Assembly: GCA_934272845.1 (NCBI GenBank)
Contig: CAKQSF010000017.1
Span: forward strand, 1 to 42,024
DNA length: 42,024 nt
Direction: 5' to 3'
From: an uncultured Prevotella sp.
GTDB taxonomy: Bacteria; Bacteroidota; Bacteroidia; Bacteroidales; Bacteroidaceae
Both the position numbers and the translations under genes were made by a program. Shown here piece by piece: positions 25,601-34,015 of the stretch. Below the pieces are notes generated by a model, which saw only the letters and a program-made list of their open reading frames with translations, was not told the DNA's origin and did not search any database. Within the stretch, counting starts at the first letter, position 1, and each line of letters begins with the position of its first letter.

Positions 25601-26521
25601 TACCTCTTTGCCCCCATAACGCTTGAGGCAAAAGCCCCCGTAGGCTATAAGTTCGCGGGTTGGAGGGATGCCAGCAGCACAACAACAACCGAATATGTCT
25701 CAACAACACGTGAATACACCCTGCCCAAGAGCGGAACGGTGCAACTGACAGCAGTGTGGGAGAAGGACGATGACGCAGCACGCCTTGCGCATGATGTGCC
25801 AGTAAAGATAAATGAAGTAAGTCCAGCCAACGGTATGTATGTCAACGAATACATTAAGAAAGACGACTGGGTGGAACTCTATAACACCACCGATGCCGAC
25901 ATAGATGCCTCAGGACTATATCTCTCAGACAATCCTGCCAAGCCAAAGAAGTATCAGATAACGGCAGAAGACGGTGTGAACACCGTTATCCCTGCCCATG
26001 GGTATCTCGTCGTATGGTGTAGCAAGCGAATGTCATTAACGCAACCTCATGCCTCCTTCAAACTTGCTAACGATGATGCTCAGCAGGTTCTCCTTACCGC
26101 AGGCGAAGATTTCGTGAGTGCTAACGCAACACTATATAACGCTTATCCCGAAACGCCACGCTCGTTTACTGACGTTATAAAGTATAATACCACCGCAGAA
26201 GACAACACCGTAGGTCGTTATCCTGATGGCGGTAATGCATACTACGTGATGCGTCATGCCACGATAGGCAAAGCAAACAGCATGCAAGAGTCAGACACCT
26301 ACGTAGCGGCAGATTATGCTGACGAGGTAGCATATCTCCTTGGAGATGTAAATGGTGATGGCGTTATAACCATAGCCGATGCCAATATGGTAGTGAACTA
26401 TTATCTCGGCCTGCTCGGCAGCGGTGAGAAGTTCAACGAAAAGGCAGCCGACGTAAATGGGGATGGCGTTATAACCATAGCCGATGCCAATGCTATAGTA
26501 AACATGTTTTTGAATAAATAG
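22685..26521 (+). CDS. Giant secreted protein with Ig-like, lamin-tail, CotH and dockerin domains
   Basis: The 1278-residue product has a signal peptide (1-21) and an N-terminal module with a carbohydrate-binding look (about 22-207). Next come a BIG2-type Ig domain (about 212-294, ending in TRCTVTV), a lamin-tail domain (about 303-420, VVINEIMAAN...WVELYNPTD) and a chitobiase-like beta domain (about 463-536, MLRYTTDGTTPT). A CotH-like protein kinase fold follows at about 541-870 (FDLDG at 807-811). After it come an InlB-like beta-repeat and a second lamin-tail domain (about 1038-1165). Two dockerin repeats DVNGDGVITIADAN lie at 1221-1234 and 1256-1269. CotH proteins phosphorylate spore-coat proteins in Bacillus; the role here is unknown. 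It lacks the sorting tail of its neighbours. Confidence 0.85.
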   Translation: MNRIRTMILLLAMCVAMVSAQTKVWVDVTDQYVVNPRFDNNNYNGWSGTAYGAANPKENAEHYNRNYDTYQTLTGLQSGKYRVSLDAFYRMGSASNDYKTYREGNIASSQHAVLYARSTSGEVTALLPSASSGATTQNLGGAVSRVGWNEFIPNNMEAAYYWFAAGYYDNSIEVTVGSDGKLTIGIRKTETISNDWTCLDNWKLEYYTDLIMATSVSLDNTTMSLVRGETGQLKATVSPSDATCKTVSWSSNNTSVATVDDDGVVTAHAVGTAVITATTQDGSNKRTRCTVTVGNPAVPTAQNVVINEIMAANIDEYRDPSTNFGSWVELYNPTDKTVKLGGIYVTDDATNLKKHRLVDDYGLLPAHGYAVLNFDHHEAFTQLSWRQIDDKLNADGGTIILSDGSSILAQQDYPAAIARTSYARTTDGGAEWGTTANPTPSASNNNCGGYATKRLDDPLVTPDGQLFSGSINVVVNIPSGAMLRYTTDGTTPTMTNGMTETTGRFTVNKTTCYRFRLYKDGYLPSRVITRTFIYNNGKESFPIISVVTDPQSLFQSDYAIFNNSPYGRPGNGQVVKYNANMDWDRPVNFEYISKNNECLINQECDLSACGGWSRANSPHSFKLKANKRFDGMNSFDAQLFAEKPYLKHKVLQIRNGGNDFYCRIKDAAVQQIAARSGLYVEYQSWQPVHVYVNGSAYAVLNMREPNNKHYGYANYGIDTDLMDQFEICPDSGYVQKAGTIDAFNHLYDLSANAADAKAYAEIEKLVDIDEYVNYMATELYAGGTDWPQNNVKGFRSTEDGRFRFVLFDLDGALSTSSPLNAFFNKQNYTFDTRHGYDWSKSQNIEGTRVSGEIKFVTIFRNMLQNDTFRKKFIDAFCLMGGSVFTPERVESIVNEMATTLALGGYVNPYNTANQIINGFTDSRYKQLVNHIKGVSEMKLSSVEKQSVAFDSNIDGAAILLNGMEVPTGKFNGYLFAPITLEAKAPVGYKFAGWRDASSTTTTEYVSTTREYTLPKSGTVQLTAVWEKDDDAARLAHDVPVKINEVSPANGMYVNEYIKKDDWVELYNTTDADIDASGLYLSDNPAKPKKYQITAEDGVNTVIPAHGYLVVWCSKRMSLTQPHASFKLANDDAQQVLLTAGEDFVSANATLYNAYPETPRSFTDVIKYNTTAEDNTVGRYPDGGNAYYVMRHATIGKANSMQESDTYVAADYADEVAYLLGDVNGDGVITIADANMVVNYYLGLLGSGEKFNEKAADVNGDGVITIADANAIVNMFLNK

Positions 26522-26527
26522 AAAAGT

Positions 26528-26557
26528 AATAGGCTGGTTCCACGGAACCAGCCTATT
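26528..26557. terminator. 13-bp perfect hairpin between convergent genes
   Basis: AATAGGCTGGTTC pairs with GGAACCAGCCTATT across a 3-base loop. It begins 7 bases after the CotH-dockerin stop and overlaps the stop of the Fic-type remnant on the other strand. The T run is poor, so strength is uncertain. Confidence 0.65.
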
Positions 26558-26723
26558 GTGTTATAAGTTCGTAGTTAGTACTTCTTCCCTTCTCGTCAGT
26601 CTGTCTTAATATTCCTTTTTTTATCAAATCATTGATGTTATGATTAGCGGTATCTTGTGAGCAATGATTAATCTCATACCATTTAGAATAATTAAGTTTT
26701 TTTCTGCCATATATATAATCCAT
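26553..26723 (-). pseudogene. Fic-family C-terminal winged-helix remnant
   Basis: A 56-codon minus-strand frame encodes WYEINHCSQDTANHNINDL followed by IKKGILRQTDEKGRSTNYEL. This is the usual C-terminal winged helix of Fic/DUF4172-type proteins in Bacteroidota, where a phrase of the form CSxDTAxRDIxxLVxKGIL is typical. The Fic AMPylation domain with its HPFxxGNGR motif is absent. A stop codon lies shortly before the start. It has an in-frame ATG with a purine-rich stretch upstream, so expression as a small DNA-binding protein is possible, but a decayed 3' end is more likely. The family call rests on remembered motifs. Confidence 0.55.
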
Positions 26724-26739
26724 CTTTTGCCATTACTTC

Positions 26740-27240
26740 CTTTTTGCGTACAAATGTAGTAATATTTCAATTGCTATGCAAGTTTTGCGGAGAATAGGCG
26801 TTTTAATCTCCGCATAACGCCAGTTTACTCTCTATTGTTAAGTGACGGTGAAAAAAATGGTAAATTTGGGAAATGTAGTAAAAGTGGCTTTATCGTGCGG
26901 TAATTAAGCCCCTTTTACAGTGTAATCAGGCACAAATCACAAGGTAAAAGCAATGTGATTGCAGCGTAATTTGATACGTTTAGGAAATGACGGTGTTATA
27001 TCGCTGAATATCAAAAGAATACGACAGTAAGAACTCGGACAGCAGAAAATGGTAAATTCCGGAAATGTTAAAAAAACAACAAGTGCAACTATTCAGTTCA
27101 CCACAGGGGCCTTCCCCTGAGCAAAACAGGAAATAACAACACTAGACAGACTCAATCGCAAGCTCTCTGTAACGCAGGGATAATACATGTTATATAGAAG
27201 CGATAATTTAAGGGTGATTATATGCAAAGTACAGATAGAA
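26740..27240. repeat. Non-coding repeat debris
   Basis: This part of a 1.2-kb gene-free region holds a lone GTGACGGTGAAAAA end (from 26842), like the termini of the element at 20928, and a GGTAAATTTGGGAAATGTA stretch at 26859. It also holds GGTAAATTCCGGAAATGTTA with CAAGTGCAAC (27051-27089), whose direct repeat is at 27578-27614. A CAGGGG...CCCCTG hairpin lies near 27104. I see no gene. Confidence 0.6.
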
Positions 27241-27444
27241 TTAGCCTGGAAGGCTATACTATGAGTAACCGTGGGCGAAGCCTACGGACTTGGCATAGGT
27301 ATGAAAATACCAGCCTGGAGGGCTGTACACTATCAATAATGTACAGCCTTCCAGGCTGAGAATAGGGAGAGTATCTATAATCCGTGGGCGGTGCCCACGG
27401 TTACTCATAGTATTGGCTTCCAGCCAAAGAATGTCTAACGTTGC
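27241..27444. repeat. 204-bp multi-hairpin palindromic element, copy 2
   Basis: Inverted counterpart of the element at 103-306, with equal length. The central stem is CAGCCTGGAGGGCTGTAC (27312-27329) pairing with 27341-27358. GC hairpins CCGTGGGC-GAA-GCCTACGG and CCGTGGGC-GGT-GCCCACGG flank it, with outer arms TTAGCCTGGAAGGCTATACT and TATTGGCTTCCAGCCAAAGA. A further copy of only its end (CAGCCAAAGAAAGTTTAACT) is found at about 27492. Short open frames in it are not convincing. Confidence 0.8.
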
Positions 27445-27690
27445 TTCAAAATATAGGCTTCTTGCTAAGGCAAGCGGCAAAGCCGAGTTCAGCCAAAGAA
27501 AGTTTAACTGTGAAATAGTGAGAAAGCGCGCACGTAAATGAAGGCTTGGGTTACCGTGACTATCGCTGAATAACTACGGTAAATTCCGGAAATGTTAAAG
27601 AAAACAAGTGCAACATATACAACGATTACAACCTCTTCCTAAGTATTCTGCCATGCAGCAACTTCTTGCGATAAAAAAGAATAAAAGAAA

Positions 27691-27735
27691 AAATAAATCT
27701 CCGTACAATCGCGATTGGTGTACGGAGATTTATTT
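27691..27735. terminator. Terminator of nhaD, bidirectional
   Basis: AAATAAATCTCCGTACA (27691-27707) pairs perfectly with 27719-27735. T-rich sequence follows in both directions. It is 17 bases past the nhaD stop codon. Confidence 0.85.
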
Positions 27736-27752
27736 TTTTTATTTGTCAACCT

Positions 27753-29102
27753 TTAGAAGATAAAAGTTCTCTCAAGCCAGTAGCATGCTATGCCGCAGAG
27801 ATAACCAACAACGGCTATCCATGAAATATTCTTCATGTACCAGCCGAAACTAACCTTCTCCAGTCCCATAACAACTACGCCAGCAGCACTGCCGATGATA
27901 AGCATAGAGCCGCCTACGCCAGCACAGTATGCAAGCAACTGCCAGAAGATGCCGTCCTGAGCAAAGTCACCAAGTTCGGCAAGTGGATACATGCCCATAC
28001 AACCAGCAACAAGTGGCACATTGTCAACAATGCTTGAGAGCACGCCGATGATGCCCGTGATAAGATAGTGATTGCCGTCAAACCAAGAGTTGAGGCTTCC
28101 GCCGAGGAGGGTCAGCGCACCAATAGTCTCAAGACAGGCAACAGCCATGAGGATGCCGAGGAAGAAGAGTATGGTACTCATATCAATGCGAGCGAGCATT
28201 GCGGTAACGCGCTTCTGCATGCCAATCTTGTCTGTGCCGACAGAGAGGCGGCTGTAGAACAACTCAGTAACGGTCCACAGCAGACCGAGCACGAGCATGA
28301 TGCCCACGAAGGGAGGAAGATGGGTGATAGACTTGAAGATAGGAACGAAGATAAGTCCGCCAACGCCAAGGTAGAAGACCACCTTGCGCTGGAAGTCAGT
28401 TAACTCGTTATCCATCTTGAAACTCATGTCTTTCTTAGCCTCTGTCACGTCCACGCAGCCATGGAGCATGCGCGAGAGCAGGAAGGCGGGGACAATCATG
28501 GAGATGAGAGACGGCAGCAACAACTCCTTTATAACTCCGAAGGCAGAGATAAGCCCCTTGTTCCATATCATAATGGTTGTTACGTCGCCGATAGGTGAGA
28601 ATGCACCACCAGAGTTGGCTGCAATAACTACGAGGGCAGCATATATAAGCCTGTCGCTTCGTTCGTAGACCAACTTGCGGATGAGCATAATCATTACGAT
28701 ACTCGTAGTAAGATTGTCGAGGATGGCGCTCAGAATAAACGTAAGGAAGGCGATACGCCACAGCAAACGGCGTTTGTGGCGAGTCTTGAGCATTTCGCGT
28801 ACGAAGTTGAAACCACCGTTCTGGTCTATCAGTTCCACGATGGTCATGGCACCCATAAGGAAGAACAGCGTAGTGGCGGTGCTACCAAGGTGGTGCTCGA
28901 TGACGCCCGAAACGGCATTGGCAAGAGTCTCGCCAACATTAGGAGTGATGTACTGTCCAGGGTCGACCATGAAGACCGTCCAACAGAACACGAACATTAA
29001 CAAGGCAATGGCAGCCTTGTTAATCTTTGTCACGCTTTCGATGGCTATGCAGAAATAGCCTAATACGAATACGCAGACAATGGCAATGGATAATGTTGTC
29101 AT
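27753..29102 (-). CDS. nhaD: NhaD-type Na+/H+ antiporter
   Basis: This 449-residue inner-membrane protein of the ion-transporter (ArsB/NhaD) superfamily has about 11-13 hydrophobic spans and is predicted to export Na+ or Li+ in exchange for protons. Signature segments are LDNLTTSIVMIMLIRKL (128-144) and NSGGAFSPIGDVTTIMIW (163-180), where D129, D173 and the TT pair are typical of NhaD. A second inverted half carries SSIVDNVPLVAG. The length is close to that of known NhaD proteins. It is transcribed alone. The promoter-like box at 29376 lies upstream of a 193-bp MITE-like element, so that element would form most of the mRNA leader. Confidence 0.9.
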   Translation of the reverse strand: MTTLSIAIVCVFVLGYFCIAIESVTKINKAAIALLMFVFCWTVFMVDPGQYITPNVGETLANAVSGVIEHHLGSTATTLFFLMGAMTIVELIDQNGGFNFVREMLKTRHKRRLLWRIAFLTFILSAILDNLTTSIVMIMLIRKLVYERSDRLIYAALVVIAANSGGAFSPIGDVTTIMIWNKGLISAFGVIKELLLPSLISMIVPAFLLSRMLHGCVDVTEAKKDMSFKMDNELTDFQRKVVFYLGVGGLIFVPIFKSITHLPPFVGIMLVLGLLWTVTELFYSRLSVGTDKIGMQKRVTAMLARIDMSTILFFLGILMAVACLETIGALTLLGGSLNSWFDGNHYLITGIIGVLSSIVDNVPLVAGCMGMYPLAELGDFAQDGIFWQLLAYCAGVGGSMLIIGSAAGVVVMGLEKVSFGWYMKNISWIAVVGYLCGIACYWLERTFIF

Positions 29103-29134
29103 TTGTTTTGAGTTAAAATTTGATAGTTAGTATA

Positions 29135-29327
29135 GTAATGTTTAAAAAATAATTTAATCAATTTTTATATTGTTAGAGTAATGTTGGGTTACGCATTTTC
29201 CCCTCATCTTGCTGGCTATTTTGTGGCTATTCATCAGTCACGATGCTCGCATCGCTTTTTCTTCATATCCCCAAAATATCTCAGTAATCTGAGGTAAAAA
29301 CTGCGCAGGTTATTTTTTCAACATTAC
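29135..29327. mobile_element. 193-bp MITE-like element, copy B, in the nhaD leader
   Basis: Same length and about 90% identity by eye to copy A at 17875-18067. It has termini GTAATGTTTAAAAAATAA and TTATTTTTTCAACATTAC. The flanks are ATA on both sides (29132-29134 and 29328-29330), a 3-bp target duplication. Longer direct repeats TTGATAGTTAGT also flank it (29120-29131 and 29332-29343). It lies 32 bases upstream of the nhaD start. Confidence 0.85.
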
Positions 29328-29375
29328 ATAATTGATAGTTAGTGATATCTGTATGTGTTAGTTCTTACGTCAGTG

Positions 29376-29383
29376 CAAAGGTA
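29376..29383 (-). promoter_or_regulatory. -7 box likely serving nhaD
   Basis: TACCTTTG reads on the minus strand, followed by CAC as at other starts in the window. The transcript would run through MITE copy B before nhaD. No TTTG is found at the usual upstream spacing. Confidence 0.45.
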
Positions 29384-29562
29384 AGCATAAAAGAAGAAAT
29401 AAAAGAATATTTAGTCCAAATAAATTGTTTTGGACTCCAATTGTTAAGGCTACTTTTGAGTGTAACGCATTGATTAATAATGAATAATAGAAAAATAATT
29501 CCTGATAAAAAACTTTGGAATTATTTTCTCTGTTGTTATTAGCGATTTATTATAAAAAGTAG

Positions 29563-29570
29563 TAATTTTG
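29563..29570 (+). promoter_or_regulatory. -7 box of the secreted lyase gene
   Basis: TAATTTTG lies 51 bases before the start at 29622. The remaining gap 29103-29621 holds MITE copy B and the nhaD promoter box, and no gene. Confidence 0.45.
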
Positions 29571-29621
29571 TCACAGAAAAACTAATTAAATACTAACCAA
29601 ACAGAATATAATTGTACTATT

Positions 29622-32600
29622 ATGAGAAAACAATTACTTCTAGCGTTGTCACTATTGTTCTTATATGTGGGCGGTGTCTTTGCCCAAGAGAACCTAAAGA
29701 TGCGCTTTACCTTTGAGAACGTAAGCGGTACAACGGTCACGGATGATGTGGCGGGCGTTAGTGCCAAGTTGGTGAACAATGCCAAGGTGGTGGCGATGGG
29801 CAATCGTAGTGTCCTTGACCTTGGCTCTTCAAACGGTTATCTCGACATGACAAAGAGTGCCGGTGAGATTGTAAGAAATCTAACCGACTATACCGTGTCA
29901 GTTTATTATCGCGTGGGAAATAAGGTCACAATTTCGGGTGCTGGTTATTTCCTGTGGTGTTTCTCTCAGTCTGCTGCCAATACGCAGACATCGTCAGCCT
30001 ACATGGGCTACCGTCTTAATGCGCAATGTCTTTCCGCTTCATCAGCAGGATGGGGGTCAGAGAAAACAGTGCAGGTAGGCGCGGCAAGTGCTGTGGGCAA
30101 ATGGATGCACATGCTCTATCGTCAGAAGGGACAGCACGGTGAACTGTTCATTAACGGTAAAAAGGTTGCGGACGCTACCGATATGCCTGTTATGAAGAAT
30201 AGTTTCACAGGTGTGCCAGAGTATAACTGGATAGGACGTCCACCATTCTCCAGCGACAATTATATAGGAAAGACGCTGGTAAGCGATTTTCGCGTGTACG
30301 ATGACGCGCTTAGCGACGCAGAGGTGAAAACATTGTCAGCCGGCACAAACGAGTTGGATAATGAGTACCTGTTCGGCAATTCAGGTGATGTGACCAAACT
30401 GCGCACTTACGTGGAAAATAGCGAAACGTTCCTTGCTGGCAACATAGAGGGATATGCTCCTAACTCAATAGCAGAACTAAGGGATGCTTTGAAGGGAGCG
30501 AAAAATATTTTGCAGTCTGGCAAGGGATCACAGTTCGTTATAGATGATAATGCTAACGCATTGCTTACAGCCTACAACCTTGCTAAACGCGCATCCAATT
30601 ATAAAGCAAAGACGGTGTTTACCCCATCAGGAGACTATGGCTTTGTTCATCCTGGCGGCATCGTTTCACAGGAAGACATAGACCGAGCAAAGAAACTCTT
30701 GGCTGATGGCGATGAACGTATAACAAAAGCGTGGCAGATACTCTGTGATAACCAGTATTCACATTCAGATATAGCCACATGGCCAACGGAAACGGTGATA
30801 CGCGGAGGCGGCTCTGGTCAGAACTACATGAACTGTGCGCGTGGTGCTGCCATGGCATATCAGAACGCGCTGCGCTGGAAAATTGGCGGTACGAAGGAAA
30901 ATGCTGACGCTGCCGTGCGCATACTTATGGCGTGGGTAAACGGCTGTAAAGGACTGGGCGGAGATACTAATATGTCGCTTGCCGCTGGTATCTATGGTCA
31001 TGAATTTGCTAATGCAGCCGAACTGATGCGTGACTATGATGGATGGTCAAGAGAAGACTTCGCCAAGTTTAAGCAGTGGATAATAAAGGTGTTCTATAAC
31101 CCTGCCATCGACTTCCTGCGTCGTCGCCACGACACATGGCAAAACCGGAGTAATGCTTCGCTCGGCGAACGCCCAGGACACTACTGGAGTAACTGGGGCC
31201 TGTGTAACGCACTGTGCGTAATGAGCATCGGCATACTCTGTGACGACGTACACATGTATAACCAAGGCGTTAGTTTCTACAAGTATGACCATGTGGGTAC
31301 TTTTAAGGATAGGTCAAAAGACAATGTAATACTTAACGACGGTTGTAACGAGTTTATTGGTAACCTTGTGCCTGTAATGCTTCCTGACGACCGTGGACCA
31401 TTAGGTTATCTCGGACAGATGCAGGAAAGCGGACGTGACCAGGGACATGCCTTGATGGCACTCGGACTTGCACTCGATATATGTCAGGTAGGTCTGACGC
31501 AGGGTGATGACCTCTTTGCCTATATGAACGACCGCATAGCAGCAGGTGCAGAGCACGTGGCAGCCTTGAACTTCGGTGGGGTGGAAGCCTCTTCACTGCC
31601 ATGGATAACATACAACTACGCTGACTGCCGTGGAAAAATGGGAGCAGGTTGGGTGCAAACAGGTGCCAATACAGGCGGCATGGGTGAGTATCGTCCTTAT
31701 TGGGATCGTGCTATAGGATATTACGAAGGACTGCGCGGCGTGAAGTTACAGTACTCAGAGAAGGCAAGCGAGAAGGTGTGCCCTGACGGTGGTGGTGGTA
31801 ACTACAGCCAGAACTCAGGTGGTTTTGATGCCCTTGGATTCTCAACACTCACCAGTTGGCGACCAGCCGTAACGGCAGAGCAGGCCATAACGCCACTCAG
31901 CGGTGACATTATATATAAAGGAGAGACACTCACCAATCAGACGAACCTCGGTGGACTGAAGTATAACTATGTTGCTGGTAAATCAAAGGCAATACCTGCT
32001 GACGGTAGCGACATTACACTTATACCACAACTTCCAGAGGGAGCAACCGATAGCGGCAACTGGATATGGAACACAGGCGAGACAACACGCCAGATAACCG
32101 TAAAGGCAGACCATAGTTATATCTACCGCGTAACATACACAGCACCTAACGGGGCAGTAAGCCGTCAAGCGTTTGCTATAGCAGTAAGTGGAGATGCAGA
32201 GCCAGACGTGATGACTAACGAGGTGACAGTGAACGGAGAAATGGAGAATGTAACGGAGAAAACGGTCTTAGAAGGCACAAACGTTACGCTTTACGCTGGA
32301 GCAACAACAGGGTGGACAAATGATTATCTATGGGATAATAATAACAAAACAAACACCGTCACCATACCATCATTGAGAGAATCGAGAACATACTTATGTC
32401 AGTATGCTAACCAAAGTGGTGCGGTAAGCGAAAGCCGCTTTGTACTCAACGTGGTGCCTGCTGTGCAGTATATCAATGACGTACAGACTAACGAGATACA
32501 GGTGCTCAGCGAGGATAACGTGACGTTGATGTTGGAGATACCTATGTTTGCCGACCCAAAGAGCGTAAAGTGGAACGACGGTGTAACTGGAACCACACGT

Positions 32601-33839
32601 GAGGTGGAAAACATACAGAAGAACATGACCCTAACAGCGTCATACGAAGGCAAGGATTACACTTTCACGATAAACCTGAAGCAGGTGGCAGGCTACTCAT
32701 ACTACTCTATTCTTACCTCTGATAAGGGATATAAACTCGTGACATCCGTTAACGACCTTAATCTGTTGGCTTCCGACCACTACTTTGTCCTTGCAAGCGA
32801 TGACGCTGACCTGCTCATCGGACTGAAGGATGCACCAAAGAATGGCAACAAGGCACTATTCTTCCAAACACCGGTTAATCCACTGGAAGACCTCTCAAAG
32901 GTGTTTATGATAGAAAATTATAATGGAGGAATAACAATGCGCAACATGGACTATGACGGACTGACGCTACAGACGGAGTGGGATCGCCCTGACCAACTGC
33001 GTACACATGACCAGCCGTTGGCATGTGAATGGAGCCGACTGCTTCCTGCGTTTAACAACGGAGCATGGACAATAGAAAACGGAAAATACACAGGCAACTG
33101 GCTCGGACTGTGGACTACGGCCAACGGGTATAACGATGGAGAAGAGATAGCATGTAACAAAACTGGTGCTGACATTGCCAACTTGCAAATCTTTGCTATA
33201 GAGCGTAGTCGTTTTAATAATGACTATCTCGCTGCTGCAACAACGCAGAAGCCAGTTGACGCTACACCTATCATCGTCAATCCTGCGTTCATCGGCAAAG
33301 GAATGGGATGGACCATGGTTGGTCAGTGGGGTAACCAACGTTACAACGGAGCCGTAGAGGTATGGCACTCAACGAACTTTAAGTTCTCACAGGCATTCAG
33401 CGGACTGCCCGACGGTGAATATACCGTTACGTGCCAAATGGCAAACGGTGATGGAAGCAATACCGCTTACCTCTATGCCACATCAGGTGAGGAAACGCAG
33501 AAGGACGTAGTAACACAGAGTTGCGTTGGGTCTAACTTCGACGCACAGCGTGATCTCATGGCAAACGATGCCAAGTACGCACTCCTTTCTGTTGATGTGA
33601 ACGTGAAGGGGGGCGACCTTGAGATAGGAATCATAGAGCCTTCCGCTGGTAGCACATGGCTTGTATGGGACAACTTCACCTTGACCTACAAAGGTAATAA
33701 CTCTACAGGAATCAAGGAAGTAAACGCCAAATTATATAATAATGTACAAAACGCCATCTACGACCTCTCGGGTCGCAGAGTTTCCACAATGAAGAAAGGC
33801 GTGTATATTATTAATGGAAGAAAGTATATTGTAAAGTAA
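29622..33839 (+). CDS. Secreted alginate-lyase-family polysaccharide lyase with LamG-like and binding modules
   Basis: This 1405-residue protein has a signal peptide (1-21) and a LamG-like beta-sandwich (about 25-240). A short helical linker (255-325) follows, then an alpha/alpha-barrel of the alginate_lyase type (about 335-745). Family marks are PGHYWSNWGLCNA (518-530) and ESGRDQGHALMALG (602-615). This fold acts on uronic-acid polymers by beta-elimination, and the sequence resembles PL38-type enzymes, but the substrate is not proven. Ig-like modules (about 755-1018) and a two-part module (about 1040-1357) shared with the next gene's product follow. The tail AIYDLSGRRV...GVYIINGRKYIVK is a type IX-like sorting signal. 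A strong terminator follows. Confidence 0.82.
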   Translation: MRKQLLLALSLLFLYVGGVFAQENLKMRFTFENVSGTTVTDDVAGVSAKLVNNAKVVAMGNRSVLDLGSSNGYLDMTKSAGEIVRNLTDYTVSVYYRVGNKVTISGAGYFLWCFSQSAANTQTSSAYMGYRLNAQCLSASSAGWGSEKTVQVGAASAVGKWMHMLYRQKGQHGELFINGKKVADATDMPVMKNSFTGVPEYNWIGRPPFSSDNYIGKTLVSDFRVYDDALSDAEVKTLSAGTNELDNEYLFGNSGDVTKLRTYVENSETFLAGNIEGYAPNSIAELRDALKGAKNILQSGKGSQFVIDDNANALLTAYNLAKRASNYKAKTVFTPSGDYGFVHPGGIVSQEDIDRAKKLLADGDERITKAWQILCDNQYSHSDIATWPTETVIRGGGSGQNYMNCARGAAMAYQNALRWKIGGTKENADAAVRILMAWVNGCKGLGGDTNMSLAAGIYGHEFANAAELMRDYDGWSREDFAKFKQWIIKVFYNPAIDFLRRRHDTWQNRSNASLGERPGHYWSNWGLCNALCVMSIGILCDDVHMYNQGVSFYKYDHVGTFKDRSKDNVILNDGCNEFIGNLVPVMLPDDRGPLGYLGQMQESGRDQGHALMALGLALDICQVGLTQGDDLFAYMNDRIAAGAEHVAALNFGGVEASSLPWITYNYADCRGKMGAGWVQTGANTGGMGEYRPYWDRAIGYYEGLRGVKLQYSEKASEKVCPDGGGGNYSQNSGGFDALGFSTLTSWRPAVTAEQAITPLSGDIIYKGETLTNQTNLGGLKYNYVAGKSKAIPADGSDITLIPQLPEGATDSGNWIWNTGETTRQITVKADHSYIYRVTYTAPNGAVSRQAFAIAVSGDAEPDVMTNEVTVNGEMENVTEKTVLEGTNVTLYAGATTGWTNDYLWDNNNKTNTVTIPSLRESRTYLCQYANQSGAVSESRFVLNVVPAVQYINDVQTNEIQVLSEDNVTLMLEIPMFADPKSVKWNDGVTGTTREVENIQKNMTLTASYEGKDYTFTINLKQVAGYSYYSILTSDKGYKLVTSVNDLNLLASDHYFVLASDDADLLIGLKDAPKNGNKALFFQTPVNPLEDLSKVFMIENYNGGITMRNMDYDGLTLQTEWDRPDQLRTHDQPLACEWSRLLPAFNNGAWTIENGKYTGNWLGLWTTANGYNDGEEIACNKTGADIANLQIFAIERSRFNNDYLAAATTQKPVDATPIIVNPAFIGKGMGWTMVGQWGNQRYNGAVEVWHSTNFKFSQAFSGLPDGEYTVTCQMANGDGSNTAYLYATSGEETQKDVVTQSCVGSNFDAQRDLMANDAKYALLSVDVNVKGGDLEIGIIEPSAGSTWLVWDNFTLTYKGNNSTGIKEVNAKLYNNVQNAIYDLSGRRVSTMKKGVYIINGRKYIVK

Positions 33840-33864
33840 ATATAATTGATTTTTAGGGAAGATA

Positions 33865-33909
33865 AAAAAGACTTCGGTAATATCTTGTTGGAATTGCCGA
33901 AGTCTTTTT
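33865..33909 (+). terminator. Terminator of the lyase gene
   Basis: AAAAAGACTTCGG (33865-33877) pairs with CCGAAGTCTTTTT (33897-33909). It separates the lyase transcript from the next gene. Confidence 0.85.
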
Positions 33910-34015
33910 ATAAAAAATAATTTTAATTAAGTGAAAGATACGTAAAAATATTTGGATGATCGTATTTACTATACAAAACATTCTGTTTTTTTGTAAAACT
34001 AAAACTAACACAACA

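Noticed and set aside
26335..26521. Evidence for a cellulosome
   Set aside because: The dockerin is clear, but no cohesin or scaffoldin is in the window, so a cellulosome cannot be claimed.
28068..29058. Plus-strand frames opposite nhaD
   Set aside because: They are shadows of the antiporter gene. Their composition is low-complexity and charged, with no domain.
33956..34015. Upstream ATG for the 1181-residue secreted protein
   Set aside because: It would place 20 residues before a well-formed signal peptide.
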